A stretch of 64,000 nucleotides of DNA, taken from positions 806,001 through 870,000 of the forward strand of contig NZ_CP016594.1 of NCBI RefSeq assembly GCF_001698225.1. Direction: 5' to 3'. Each line of letters begins with the position of its first letter. The first letter of the stretch is position 1. The notes under the pieces are model-generated. The model had not been told where the DNA came from and made no database searches. It saw nothing but the letters and a program-made list of their open reading frames with translations. This document shows, piece after piece, positions 42,318 to 50,679 of the stretch. The translations under genes were made by a program, and so were the position numbers. The stretch is from Gordonia terrae (GTDB taxonomy: Bacteria > Actinomycetota > Actinomycetes > Mycobacteriales > Mycobacteriaceae).

Positions 42318-43447
42318 GCTGCGTGCACGCGCTCACCTGTCCGGTCTGCAATGCGTTGTCCGGCTTCGATCGCCAGACCTGCCCGAACTGCGGGACGACC
42401 GTCGGCGTGCACCTCCCGTCGCGGTCGTTGTACGCGGTCGCGGCGGACGGGGTCGAGATCGGCGGTCTCCGGTGGGTCAGATGCTCGTTGTGGGACCGGA
42501 CGCATTGCAACTGGCTGACCCCGGCCGAGGTTGCCGAGGACAGCATCGGCCTGCGGGGGCGCTGTTTCCCGGAGTCGCTGATCCGTCGTCAGCCCGACGC
42601 CGAGGACACCATCGCCCTCGAGAAGCTCGCGTCGGCGTCGTTCGATCTGCGGCTGCTCGTGTATCAACTCGTCGACCTGGGGCTGCCGGTGGAGCCGTTC
42701 TGGCGCACCGAGGGTGGCCTGGCGTTCGACCTGTTGTCGAGTCAGACCCTCGGTCGGCCGGTGACGATCGGTCATGCGGGTGGAGTGGTCACCATCGACC
42801 TCGCCGAGACCCAGGACGCGTATCGCGAGCGGCTCCGGGTCGACCTCGGTGAGCAGTACCGCACGATGCTCGGTCACTTCCGGCACGAGACGGGTCACTA
42901 CTACCAACATGTCCTCGTCGAGACCGATCCGGGCGCTGAGCGGTACCTCGATCGGTGCCGGAACCTGTTCGGCGACGAGCGCGTGAGCTACGCCGATGCG
43001 ATCACGCGGCACTACCGGTTCGGGGCACCCGAGAACTGGCACGAGTCGTTCATCTCCGAGTACGCCACGATGCACCCGTGGGAGGACTTCGCCGAGTGTT
43101 TCGCGCATTACCTACACATCACCGGAACCATCGACACCGCACGGGAATCCGGACTCAACCTCGATGCCCAGCAGGTCCGGTTCACGATGGAGCGTGACAT
43201 CGTGCCGCTCCGGTCGTATGCCGACGAGCCGATCGAACGGTTGCTCTACGACTGGAAGTGGTTGTCGCTCATGTTGAATCGGGTGAACGTCGCGATGGGC
43301 CGCCGGCCGCTGTACCCCTTCACCATCCCCGAGCCGGTCGTGCGCAAACTCGGTTTCGTGCACGAGGTCATCCGCGAGAGTGCCCGCCGGGCGGTGACGA
43401 CGGACCCGCTCGTCGCGGCGCCGGCCCAGGAGGGCGTCGCTCCCTAG
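42314..43447 (+). CDS. Zinc-ribbon metallopeptidase (putative zinc-binding peptidase family)
   Basis: 377 aa with a GTG start overlapping the transglutaminase stop. An N-terminal zinc ribbon (C9-x2-C12, C23-x2-C26) is followed by a conserved domain with the HExxH site H191-E192-T-G-H195 in GHFRHETGHYYQ. A downstream WEDFAECFAHYLHITG contributes a probable third ligand (Glu or His). This matches the actinobacterial/proteobacterial family often annotated as putative zinc-binding metallopeptidase, seen next to transglutaminase-like genes. Its stop overlaps the otsB stop on the other strand by 3 bases. Confidence 0.85.
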   Translation: MSCVHALTCPVCNALSGFDRQTCPNCGTTVGVHLPSRSLYAVAADGVEIGGLRWVRCSLWDRTHCNWLTPAEVAEDSIGLRGRCFPESLIRRQPDAEDTIALEKLASASFDLRLLVYQLVDLGLPVEPFWRTEGGLAFDLLSSQTLGRPVTIGHAGGVVTIDLAETQDAYRERLRVDLGEQYRTMLGHFRHETGHYYQHVLVETDPGAERYLDRCRNLFGDERVSYADAITRHYRFGAPENWHESFISEYATMHPWEDFAECFAHYLHITGTIDTARESGLNLDAQQVRFTMERDIVPLRSYADEPIERLLYDWKWLSLMLNRVNVAMGRRPLYPFTIPEPVVRKLGFVHEVIRESARRAVTTDPLVAAPAQEGVAP

Positions 43448-44232
43448 CCGACCGACGCCGTGCGCGCCCGCTGTTCGGCCACGAACGCGAGAACTGTTGC
43501 CACGTCGCCGGTGTCGGCGATGCGGAACTCCGCGGCGGTGTCGCCCTCGCCGACCTTGATGCCGATGTCGCCGTCCTCCGGTCGGAGGTGGGCGAAGGCC
43601 TTCTCGTCGGTGACGTCGTCACCGAGGTAGATGACCGCGTCGGCGCCGATCCGGTCGCGCAGGGTGTCGAGCGCATGCCCCTTGCTGGTCTCGATCACCG
43701 CGAGTTCGAGAACGGCCTTTCCCTCGGTGGTGTGCACACCGGGCCAGGAGGCCGGACCGGTCCGGACACGGTCGAGTGCCGCGACGGCGTCGGCCTCCGA
43801 CGCGTTGCGCACGTGCAACACGGTGCTGGCCGGTTTGACCTCGACCGTGCTGCCCGGGAAATCGGCGGCGATCGAGGACAACTCGTCGATCAACCGGTTC
43901 AGCAGGGCACGGGCATCGTCGGTGATCTCGACCGCGAACCCGGACTCGAACTCGCTGCCGTGGCTGCCGACCAGTACCACCGGGGCGTCGAGGCCGGACA
44001 GCGCAGCGAGCACGGCGCGCTCGCGACCGGACACGACGGCGACGACGGTGTCGGGCAGTGCGGCCGCAGCGACGAGAGCGTCGATCGACGCGGGGTCGGG
44101 GACGGCGTCCTCGGGACGCGCGACGATCGGTGAGACACATCCGTCGTAGTCGCTGGCCAGGAGCAGCACCCCCACGCCGGCGGCCCGCGTCAGCGCCTCG
44201 GTGAGCTCTTCGGGAATCCCGTTGTCGCTCAT
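43444..44232 (-). CDS. otsB: Trehalose-6-phosphate phosphatase
   Basis: This 262-aa HAD-family enzyme dephosphorylates trehalose-6-phosphate. It has DxD (D28, D30) in [55 protein letters not shown] and the terminal [10 protein letters not shown]. The start ATG 44232 overlaps the otsA stop by 4 bp, so synthase and phosphatase are made together. This is the short single-domain form. Trehalose also feeds mycolate transfer in this group of bacteria. Confidence 0.94.
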   Translation of the reverse strand: MSDNGIPEELTEALTRAAGVGVLLLASDYDGCVSPIVARPEDAVPDPASIDALVAAAALPDTVVAVVSGRERAVLAALSGLDAPVVLVGSHGSEFESGFAVEITDDARALLNRLIDELSSIAADFPGSTVEVKPASTVLHVRNASEADAVAALDRVRTGPASWPGVHTTEGKAVLELAVIETSKGHALDTLRDRIGADAVIYLGDDVTDEKAFAHLRPEDGDIGIKVGEGDTAAEFRIADTGDVATVLAFVAEQRARTASVG

Positions 44233-45752
44233 TCCGCTTCGTCCACCAGATGAACACCCCGGTTGGGTGACAGCTCGGTGTCGGAGTCGGCGCCGAGGGT
44301 GCCGAGGAAGCTCTCCGCCCACTTCGCGACATCGTGTGCGAGGACCTGTCTCCGCAGTGCGCGCATCCGCCGCCTGCCCTCGTGTTCGCTCTGTTCGACG
44401 GCGGCCTCGATCGCGTCTTTCACGCCGTCGAGGTCATACGGGTTGGCCTGGTAGGCCGAGCGCAGTTCGGCTGCGGCACCGGTGAACTCGCTGAGCACGA
44501 GCGCGCCGCCCAGATCGCCCCGGCAGGCGACGTACTCCTTGGCGACGAGATTCATGCCGTCGCGCAGGGGAGTGACCAGCATGACGTCGGCCGCCACGAA
44601 GAAGGCGAGGAGTTCCTCGCGGGGGACCGGTCGGTGCAGGTACTGCACCACGGGATGTCCCACGGTCGCGTACGTGCCGTTGATGTTCCCGACGAGCTGC
44701 TCGATCCCGGCGCGCATCTGCTTGTAGCTGTCGACGCGTTCCCGGCTCGGCGTCGCGAGTTGCAGCATCACCGTGTCGGCGGGGTCGAGGCGCTTCTCGG
44801 CCAGCAGCTCCGAGATGGCCTTGAGCCGGACGTCGATGCCCTTGGTGTAGTCGAGCCGGTCGACGCCGAGCATGATCGTCTTCGGATTGCCGAGTTCACG
44901 GCGGATCTCGGCGGCGCGCTCCCGGATCTTGCGGGTCTTGGACTGCGCGTCGAGCTCGCCGGACTCGATGGAGATGGGGAAGGCGCCGACGCGCACGGTC
45001 CGGAATCCGACCTGGACCACGCCGAAACGTGACCGCACGCCGACGGTGCCCTTGCTCGTCGCCTGACCGGCGAGGCGCCGGGCCAGGAAGAGGAAGTTCT
45101 GCGCCCCGCCCGGCAGGTGGAATCCGATGAGGTCGGCGCCCAGGAGGCCCTCGACGATCTCGGTCCGCCACGGCATCTGCATGAACAGTTCGACCGGCGG
45201 GAACGGGATGTGCAGGAAGAAGCCGATCTTGACGTCGGGCCGCAGCATCCGCAGCATCTTGGGCACCAGCTGCAGCTGGTAGTCCTGCACCCACACGACG
45301 GCGCCCTCGCCCGCGGCCCTCGACGCCGCCTCGGCGAACCGCCGGTTCACCTCGACGTAGGTGTTCCACCACTCGCGGTGGTACTCGGGTTTGACGATGA
45401 CGTCGTGGTAGAGCGGCCACAGCGTGGCGTTGGAGAAGCCCTCGTAGTACTCGGCGATCTCCTGCGTCGACAGGGGGACCGCGTGGATGTCGATGCCCTC
45501 GATGTCGGGGTTGTCGTCGGAGTCGGGAATTCCCGACCATCCGACCCAGGCGCCGGTGTTGGCGCGCAGGATCGGTTCGAGCGCGGTGACGAGCCCACCC
45601 GGGCTCCGCTTCCAGTTGACGGTGCCGTCGGGGAGGACTTCTTTGTCGACGGGCAGACGGTTCGCGACGACCACGAACTCCGCCCCGTCGTGGGCGGCCC
45701 GGTCGGTGCCGGTCACGCCCTCGGGGTGGGTTTCTCCTGCTCGCGGAGCCAC
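44229..45752 (-). CDS. otsA: Alpha,alpha-trehalose-phosphate synthase
   Basis: This 507-aa GT20 glycosyltransferase joins UDP- (or ADP-) glucose and glucose-6-phosphate. Typical motifs are [63 protein letters not shown] and [18 protein letters not shown]. It uses a GTG start at 45752, 4 bases after the stop of the small upstream gene. The N-terminus has a short unconserved extension. First enzyme of the OtsAB route. Confidence 0.95.
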   Translation of the reverse strand: MAPRAGETHPEGVTGTDRAAHDGAEFVVVANRLPVDKEVLPDGTVNWKRSPGGLVTALEPILRANTGAWVGWSGIPDSDDNPDIEGIDIHAVPLSTQEIAEYYEGFSNATLWPLYHDVIVKPEYHREWWNTYVEVNRRFAEAASRAAGEGAVVWVQDYQLQLVPKMLRMLRPDVKIGFFLHIPFPPVELFMQMPWRTEIVEGLLGADLIGFHLPGGAQNFLFLARRLAGQATSKGTVGVRSRFGVVQVGFRTVRVGAFPISIESGELDAQSKTRKIRERAAEIRRELGNPKTIMLGVDRLDYTKGIDVRLKAISELLAEKRLDPADTVMLQLATPSRERVDSYKQMRAGIEQLVGNINGTYATVGHPVVQYLHRPVPREELLAFFVAADVMLVTPLRDGMNLVAKEYVACRGDLGGALVLSEFTGAAAELRSAYQANPYDLDGVKDAIEAAVEQSEHEGRRRMRALRRQVLAHDVAKWAESFLGTLGADSDTELSPNRGVHLVDEAE

Positions 45753-45756
45753 CTGG

Positions 45757-45918
45757 TCAGGCGTTCTCGCCCGGCGCGATCCCCAGCATGGCGAACAGCA
45801 TCCGGCACTCGTCGGCGTCGGTCGCGTATGCGGCGACGACGCGGCGCGCCGAGTTGGCGGTCTCGTCGGCCACCGGTTCCAGTTCTTCGTCGGCGATGTC
45901 GGTCGTCTTCGCGGGCAT
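45757..45918 (-). CDS. Small acidic protein upstream of otsA (53 aa)
   Basis: This 53-aa protein starts [19 protein letters not shown] from ATG 45918. GAGGGGA is 6 bases upstream, the best ribosome site of the operon. The C-terminal half contains the helix-like [19 protein letters not shown] with one Cys. The stop lies 4 bases before the otsA start, so it should be translated in the same operon. I do not recognise a family. A regulatory or chaperone-like role for OtsA is only a guess. The 168 bp further upstream to 46086 carry no clear gene. Confidence 0.6.
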   Translation of the reverse strand: MPAKTTDIADEELEPVADETANSARRVVAAYATDADECRMLFAMLGIAPGENA

Positions 45919-46086
45919 GTGAGTCCCCTCGTTGTGCGGCATGTGTGCGTTCGGTGCGCGATGGTCAGGCGGCGCGGTGGTGCGGTGTCTCGGACGATTC
46001 GCCCGGTGGCGAAGTGGCCGTCGACGGCACGCCCGACTCCCTATTCTACCCGGGCATCGCCGGTGCTCACGGCCAGCCGCCTCGGG

Positions 46087-47583
46087 TCAGCGCCGCGGTG
46101 GTGGTGGACGCCATCGGTTCGCGCGGGCCCGGCGTCCGGCGGCGTGCGCCTGGCGTGCCTCGCGATCCTCGCGCAGGGCGATCCGGCGGCGGAGTCGCCA
46201 GTCCGGACGGGGCGGCAGTTGGGGACGGCGCAGCGACCGGGCGACGAACTCGCCCAGGGTGACACCCGCGGCCAGTGCGCAGCCGATGGCCAGCGCGTTC
46301 GCGATCCAGGTGAACCCGTCGAGCGTCTGGTCCCCCAGGATGCCGTAGAGCCCGCGATAGACCGCGAGACCGGGTAGCAGCGGGGTGATTCCGGCCACGG
46401 CGACGACGAGCGGAGGCGTCAGCGCACGGCGTGCGAGCAGACCGCCGATCAGCCCGACGAACGCCGCCGCGAGACCGTTCGCGATGACGTCGCCGATGTC
46501 GGTGAACGTCGACGCGGCCGCCACGGCGGTGCCGATGAAGCCGCCGAGGAACGCCACGCCCAGCGCCCGCGTCTCGGCGTAACTCGCGAGGGCGTACGCG
46601 CACGCGGCCACCGCACCCGCGACCACGCGGATCGGGAGTTCGACGACCTCGAAGCTGGTCGTCGTGGTGATCGTCGGCAGGAAGATGCCACCCGCCTCCA
46701 GAATCCGGATCGCGACACCGACGCCGGCGATGATGCCGCCGGTCATCAGCAACAGTTCGAAGAACCGGGCGACCCCGGTGATCGGTGCCCCGGTGATCGC
46801 GTCCTGGACCGACCCGACCAGCGACAGCCCGGACAGCAGCACGACGATGCCGGCCGCGATGACCTGCGACGGCGCGATCTGGACACCGAGCCGCTCGGCC
46901 GCGGCGAAGACGAGGGCGGCCGGGACGACCGCGATGAAGCCGCCGGTGAGCTGCTGGAAGAAGACGGGGGTCCTGATGCGGTTGAGCCAGCGGTTCACGG
47001 TGACCGTCACGACGGTGGTCAGGAAGGCGAGTGCGGCGACGAGGTACTCGCCACCGAGCAGGACCGCGATGCCCGACGCCATGATCCCCCAGGCGGTGGT
47101 CGCCAGCCAGTGCGGATAGGGGTGGGGTGCCGTGATGATCTCGTCGACCATCTGGTGCGCCGTGGACGGACTGATGAACGAATCGCGGATCCGACGGACG
47201 AGCCGGTCGACCTGCGCGAGTCGCGTGAAGTCCATCGAGCGGTAGTAGACCTGCTCCATGGTCGTGATGGGCGGGAGCGTCGCGCCGCGCCGGGCGCTCA
47301 CCACGATCGTGTTGTAGGTGACGTCGACGTCCACGTCCTCGAGGCCGTAGACGCCGGCGACGAACTTGATCTGGGTCTGGGTGTCGATGGCCCCGGTGCC
47401 CGAGTCGAGCAGCACCGCACCGATCTTCGTGGCGAGGTCGAGGACCTCGGTGATGGCCGCGACGTCGAACGGTTCGATCGGCTTGCGCGGCGACACCATG
47501 ATGCTGCCGGGTTCGATGGTGTCGATCGTCGCCTGCCGGCTGCCGCTGAGCCGACGCAGTACACGGCCGATCTGTTCGCGCAC
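46087..47583 (-). CDS. Threonine/serine exporter (ThrE) family protein
   Basis: 498 aa from GTG 47583, with GAGGAGG upstream. The N-terminal cytoplasmic ThrE domain (VLDLATKIGAVLLDSGTGA, then YNTIVVSARRG, PPITTMEQVYYRSMDFTRL) is followed by about ten membrane helices in two halves, as in corynebacterial ThrE. The C-terminal tail is basic (RPQLPPRPDWRLRRRIALRE). The family exports threonine and serine with the proton gradient. The gene is divergent from the RidA-like gene. An in-frame continuation upstream of the GTG is not family-like. Confidence 0.9.
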   Translation of the reverse strand: MREQIGRVLRRLSGSRQATIDTIEPGSIMVSPRKPIEPFDVAAITEVLDLATKIGAVLLDSGTGAIDTQTQIKFVAGVYGLEDVDVDVTYNTIVVSARRGATLPPITTMEQVYYRSMDFTRLAQVDRLVRRIRDSFISPSTAHQMVDEIITAPHPYPHWLATTAWGIMASGIAVLLGGEYLVAALAFLTTVVTVTVNRWLNRIRTPVFFQQLTGGFIAVVPAALVFAAAERLGVQIAPSQVIAAGIVVLLSGLSLVGSVQDAITGAPITGVARFFELLLMTGGIIAGVGVAIRILEAGGIFLPTITTTTSFEVVELPIRVVAGAVAACAYALASYAETRALGVAFLGGFIGTAVAAASTFTDIGDVIANGLAAAFVGLIGGLLARRALTPPLVVAVAGITPLLPGLAVYRGLYGILGDQTLDGFTWIANALAIGCALAAGVTLGEFVARSLRRPQLPPRPDWRLRRRIALREDREARQAHAAGRRARANRWRPPPPRR

Positions 47584-47751
47584 GCAAGGCCTCCTCGGGT
47601 CGATGGTGGAGTGCTCGCGGGGTAACCGACACCCGGCCGGTTCAACCCTGACAGGAGACTGGATACACCTCCACCGTCCGGGCATCACGGGCAGGGTCGG
47701 TGCAGGAGTCGGCAGCGGTGGTGGCCGGGGCCGCTCGTCTACGATCGCGGC

Positions 47752-48138
47752 ATGTCCTCCGTGCAGATCAACGGTCCCCGAGACGGTCACACCCGCAGCG
47801 CCACGGTGAGTCCCGGAAGTCTCGTCTTCACCGCCGGCGCGGCGCCCATCGACGCCGACGGCGCGACCGTCGCTCCCGGGAACGTTCGCGAACAGGCCGT
47901 GCAGTGCATGAAGAATCTCGAGGCCGCACTGGTCGAGTCCGGCGCCACACTGCGCGACGTCGCCAAGATCACCGTCTTCGTCGCCGAGCACCTGCAGGCC
48001 GATCTGGAGGTCGCGTGGGACGCGGTGACCGAGGCCTTCGGCGACCACAAGCCGGCAGGCAGCCTGCTGGGCGTCTCGGTCCTCGCCTACGACGAACAGC
48101 TGGTGGAGATCGAGGCGGTCGCCGCGATCCGGGGCTGA
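47752..48138 (+). CDS. RidA/YjgF family protein
   Basis: 128 aa. The first strand (ATVSPGSLVFTAGAAPID), the NVREQAVQCMKNLEAAL helix and VAKITVFVAEHLQADLEVAW are typical. GVSVLAYDEQLVEIEAVAA is the conserved last strand pair, where the family's catalytic Arg would be expected (AAIRG may provide it). RidA hydrolyses enamine/imine intermediates from amino-acid metabolism; several subfamilies have other tasks. It is separate from its neighbours and sits 68 bp upstream of the tRNA gene. Confidence 0.86.
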   Translation: MSSVQINGPRDGHTRSATVSPGSLVFTAGAAPIDADGATVAPGNVREQAVQCMKNLEAALVESGATLRDVAKITVFVAEHLQADLEVAWDAVTEAFGDHKPAGSLLGVSVLAYDEQLVEIEAVAAIRG

Positions 48139-48206
48139 TCCGGCGGCCCGTGCCGGCCGGGTGCCGGTGAACCGGATGGCGGTCCGGCGGATATACTCGC
48201 TCGCGC

Positions 48207-48278
48207 GCCTCCTTAGCTCAGTGGTAGAGCACTCGCCTTGTAAGCGAGCGGTCGTCGGTTCAATCCCGACAGGGGGCT
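48207..48278 (+). tRNA. tRNA-Thr (anticodon TGT)
   Basis: The acceptor stem GCCTCCT pairs with AGGGGGC (48271-48277), with a D-arm GCTC...GAGC. The anticodon loop CTTGTAA gives TGT, and the T-arm is GTCGG-TTCAATC-CCGAC. Discriminator T at 48278; CCA is not encoded. The cloverleaf is complete without mismatches apart from one G-T pair. No integrase or attachment duplication is next to it. Confidence 0.95.
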
Positions 48279-48351
48279 CCGAGGACGAACGCCGCGCACC
48301 GATCCGGTGCGCGGCGTCGTCGTTTCACGAGCCCCGCTCGCCGGGGGTCGG

Positions 48352-48705
48352 CTACCAGATGACCGCGAGGCCCGCGGCGAGGAGGGACAGGGCACCGACG
48401 GCCCAGAAGAGGGGACGCGGGACGGGCTCGCCGGTGCGCTTCTGCCGTGCGCTCCCGATACCGAGAATCGCGCCGAGGACCACCAGGATCACCAGTTTGA
48501 TGCCGATCTTGGGGTAGTTCAGGTCGATTCCGGCCGGCCACGGCGCCGCGAGCGCGAGCCCGGTGAGCAAGGAGAGCAGGATTCCGTAATCCATCACGCG
48601 GGTGACGCGGAACTCGCGCGCCACGAGCTGGGTGACCCAGGCGCCGAAGGTGACGGCGAAGCCGATGATGTGCAGGAAGATTACGACGTTGCGTAGTAGC
48701 TCCAT
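48352..48705 (-). CDS. Small four-helix integral membrane protein
   Basis: 117 aa with four hydrophobic segments: VVIFLHIIGFAVTFGAWVTQ, YGILLSLLTGLALA, IKLVILVVLGAILGIG and LFWAVGALSLLAAGLAVIW. The His in FLHIIG and the overall size recall CopD/SirB2-like small membrane proteins, but no heme or metal motif is conserved clearly. It is divergent from the carboxylesterase gene, 72 bp apart. No function can be assigned. Confidence 0.75.
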   Translation of the reverse strand: MELLRNVVIFLHIIGFAVTFGAWVTQLVAREFRVTRVMDYGILLSLLTGLALAAPWPAGIDLNYPKIGIKLVILVVLGAILGIGSARQKRTGEPVPRPLFWAVGALSLLAAGLAVIW

Positions 48706-48777
48706 GGGGTCACCCTACCCAGCAGACGCACCGGAGTTCTGGACAACCGGAACAGGTTCACGGTGCACGATGGACTG

Positions 48778-50412
48778 ATGAAGCACGACGAACCGGGCAC
48801 GCCCACGACTCCGCCCGTCTTGGCGGGAGACGCAACGACCGGCCCACGCCCGCTGGCCGAGACCCGCGTCGGGACCTACCGTGGCGTCGTCGGCGAACGG
48901 GCCGACGTGTGGCGGGGGATCCGGTACGCGCGTCCGCCCGTGGGCGGATTGCGGTGGCGTCGTGCGGTTCCGCTGGAGGAGAGCGACGCGCCCGAGGAGG
49001 TCGTGGACGCCGTCACCTTCGGTGCGGTGTGCCCGCAGCAGTTGAACCCCGCGGTCCGCCTCGGCCCGGACGTGGTGATGGACGAGGACTGTCTGTTCCT
49101 CAACGTGTGGACCCCGCCGGGCGCCTCCGAGCATGCCGACGAGGCGGTCGGACTCCCGGTGATGGTGTGGCTGCACGGCGGCGCCTACGTGCTGGGGTCC
49201 GGGGCCCAGCCGTTCTACGAGGGCTCGAACCTCGCCGCCACCGGCGACGTCGTCGTGGTGACGCTCAACTACCGACTCGGGGTGCTCGGCTTCGCCGACC
49301 TGTCGTCGATCGACGAACGGTTCGAGTCGAACGCGGGACTCAGCGATGTGCTGACCGCACTGCGCTGGGTGCGTGACCACATCGCCGCCTTCGGTGGCGA
49401 TCCCGACAAGGTGACGGTGTTCGGCGAATCGGCCGGGGCGGGTCTGGTCACCGCGCTGCTCACCATGCCGGCCGCGGCGGGGTTCTTCGGCCGCGCGATC
49501 GCGCAGAGTTCCCCGGTGACATCGATGTACGGGGCCGACCGGGCGGCGCGGGTCGCGACGCAGTTGCTCGAGGTCGCCGGAATCGACGCCGGTGAACTCG
49601 ATACCGCCGAGATCGTCGAGCGGCTCGACGAACTCGACGGCATGACGTGTTCGGCGATCACCACCACCCTGTTCGAGAAGATCCCCGGCGAGACCCCGGG
49701 GACGATCGCGTTCGCTCCGGTCATCGACGGCGATCTGTTGCCCGAGCACCCCCTCGACGTCTATCGCGCGGGTCGCGCGCATCCGGTGCCGCTGATCATC
49801 GGGACAAATCGCGACGAGGCAAACCTGTTCAAGTACATGAAGTCTCCGCTCATGCCGATCACCACCGCCGACATCGAGCGGATGTTCGCGGGGATGGCGA
49901 AGGAGTATCCGGACGTCGTCCTGCCGGAGCGTGCGCAAGTGCTCTCGGCCTATTCGGGCCTGCGGCCCAAGGTCACCGGGCTCGGTGTGGCCCGCGATGT
50001 GGCGTTCCGGATGCCCACGTTGTGGCTCGCCGAGGCGCACGCACGCTCCGCGCCGGTCTATGTGTACCGGTACGACTGGACGACGCGGATGTTCCGGCTC
50101 CTCGGGCTCGGCGCCGCCCACGCGACCGAAGTTCCTTATGTGTGGGGCAATCTGGGCTCCGGGCCCCGCGACGTCACCTTCTTGCTCGGCGGCCGTAAGC
50201 AGGGAGAAGCCGTGTCGGAGAGGATGGTTCGACGCTGGACCGCCTTCGCGCACGGGCAGGAGCCGGATGCCGGGACGCTCGGCGATCCCTGGCCCACCTA
50301 CGACTCCGGTCATCGCCCGGTGCTGCGCATCGATGCCGAGGATCGGGTCGTACAGAATCTCGACGGCGACATCTGGGAGGCGTGGGGCGACGAGGTGCTC
50401 GGCTTCCGCTGA
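48778..50412 (+). CDS. Carboxylesterase/lipase family protein (type B)
   Basis: 544 aa from ATG 48778; a GTG 15 bases earlier is an alternative. Type-B carboxylesterase signatures are GIRYARPPVGGLRW, EDCLFLNVWTP, the oxyanion WLHGGAYVLGSG and the nucleophile FGESAGAG (S218). DRDEANLF-like GTNRDEANLFKY holds the acidic region, and AAHATEVPYVWGN supplies the probable His. There is no signal peptide. It acts on carboxyl esters; such enzymes often hydrolyse p-nitrobenzyl or xenobiotic esters. Confidence 0.92.
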   Translation: MKHDEPGTPTTPPVLAGDATTGPRPLAETRVGTYRGVVGERADVWRGIRYARPPVGGLRWRRAVPLEESDAPEEVVDAVTFGAVCPQQLNPAVRLGPDVVMDEDCLFLNVWTPPGASEHADEAVGLPVMVWLHGGAYVLGSGAQPFYEGSNLAATGDVVVVTLNYRLGVLGFADLSSIDERFESNAGLSDVLTALRWVRDHIAAFGGDPDKVTVFGESAGAGLVTALLTMPAAAGFFGRAIAQSSPVTSMYGADRAARVATQLLEVAGIDAGELDTAEIVERLDELDGMTCSAITTTLFEKIPGETPGTIAFAPVIDGDLLPEHPLDVYRAGRAHPVPLIIGTNRDEANLFKYMKSPLMPITTADIERMFAGMAKEYPDVVLPERAQVLSAYSGLRPKVTGLGVARDVAFRMPTLWLAEAHARSAPVYVYRYDWTTRMFRLLGLGAAHATEVPYVWGNLGSGPRDVTFLLGGRKQGEAVSERMVRRWTAFAHGQEPDAGTLGDPWPTYDSGHRPVLRIDAEDRVVQNLDGDIWEAWGDEVLGFR

Positions 50413-50679
50413 GACGCGCGCTCTGCCGCCGCGTCGAGGTCACCAAGTGGCTTCGACTCGGCTCCTCGCTCCGCTCGGTGCCGGCTCAACCAGCGGTTGG
50501 GGCGTCCCCCTGCGCCGGCCGAGCCGCGTCCCCCTGCGCCGGCCGAGCCGCGTCCCCCTGCGCCGGCCGAGCAGCGCCGTCTCCCTGCTGGCCGAGCCGC
50601 GTCCCCCTGCTGGCCGAGCCGCGTCGACCGAGCGCAGCGAGGACGCCGCGTGTCGAGGTCGCCTGTCGGTGAACGACAT
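50413..50679. repeat. Tandem GC-rich repeats downstream of the carboxylesterase
   Basis: Three direct 24-bp units (GCGTCCCCCTGCGCCGGCCG plus AGCC/AGCA) run from 50502 to 50573. Shortened copies with CCCTGCTGGCCGAGCC follow to about 50625. The preceding 50430-50500 (CGAGGTCACCAAGTGGCTTC, then CTCCTCGCTCCGCTCGGTGC) and following CGACCGAGCGCAGCGAGGAC are further segments of the same dispersed-repeat style, partly inverted. No supported gene lies here. It separates two convergent genes. Confidence 0.8.

Noticed and set aside
47584-48048. N-terminal extension of the ThrE-type gene to 653 aa
   Set aside because: It is antisense to the RidA gene and the GTG at 47583 has a strong GAGGAGG site.
48180-48360. 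Integrated element at tRNA-Thr
   Set aside because: No integrase, no duplicated tRNA 3' end, and normal housekeeping-type genes on both sides.
50502-50625. Possible CRISPR array in the repeat tract
   Set aside because: The repeats are directly adjacent without spacers, are only 24 bp and decay quickly; no cas genes are in the window.
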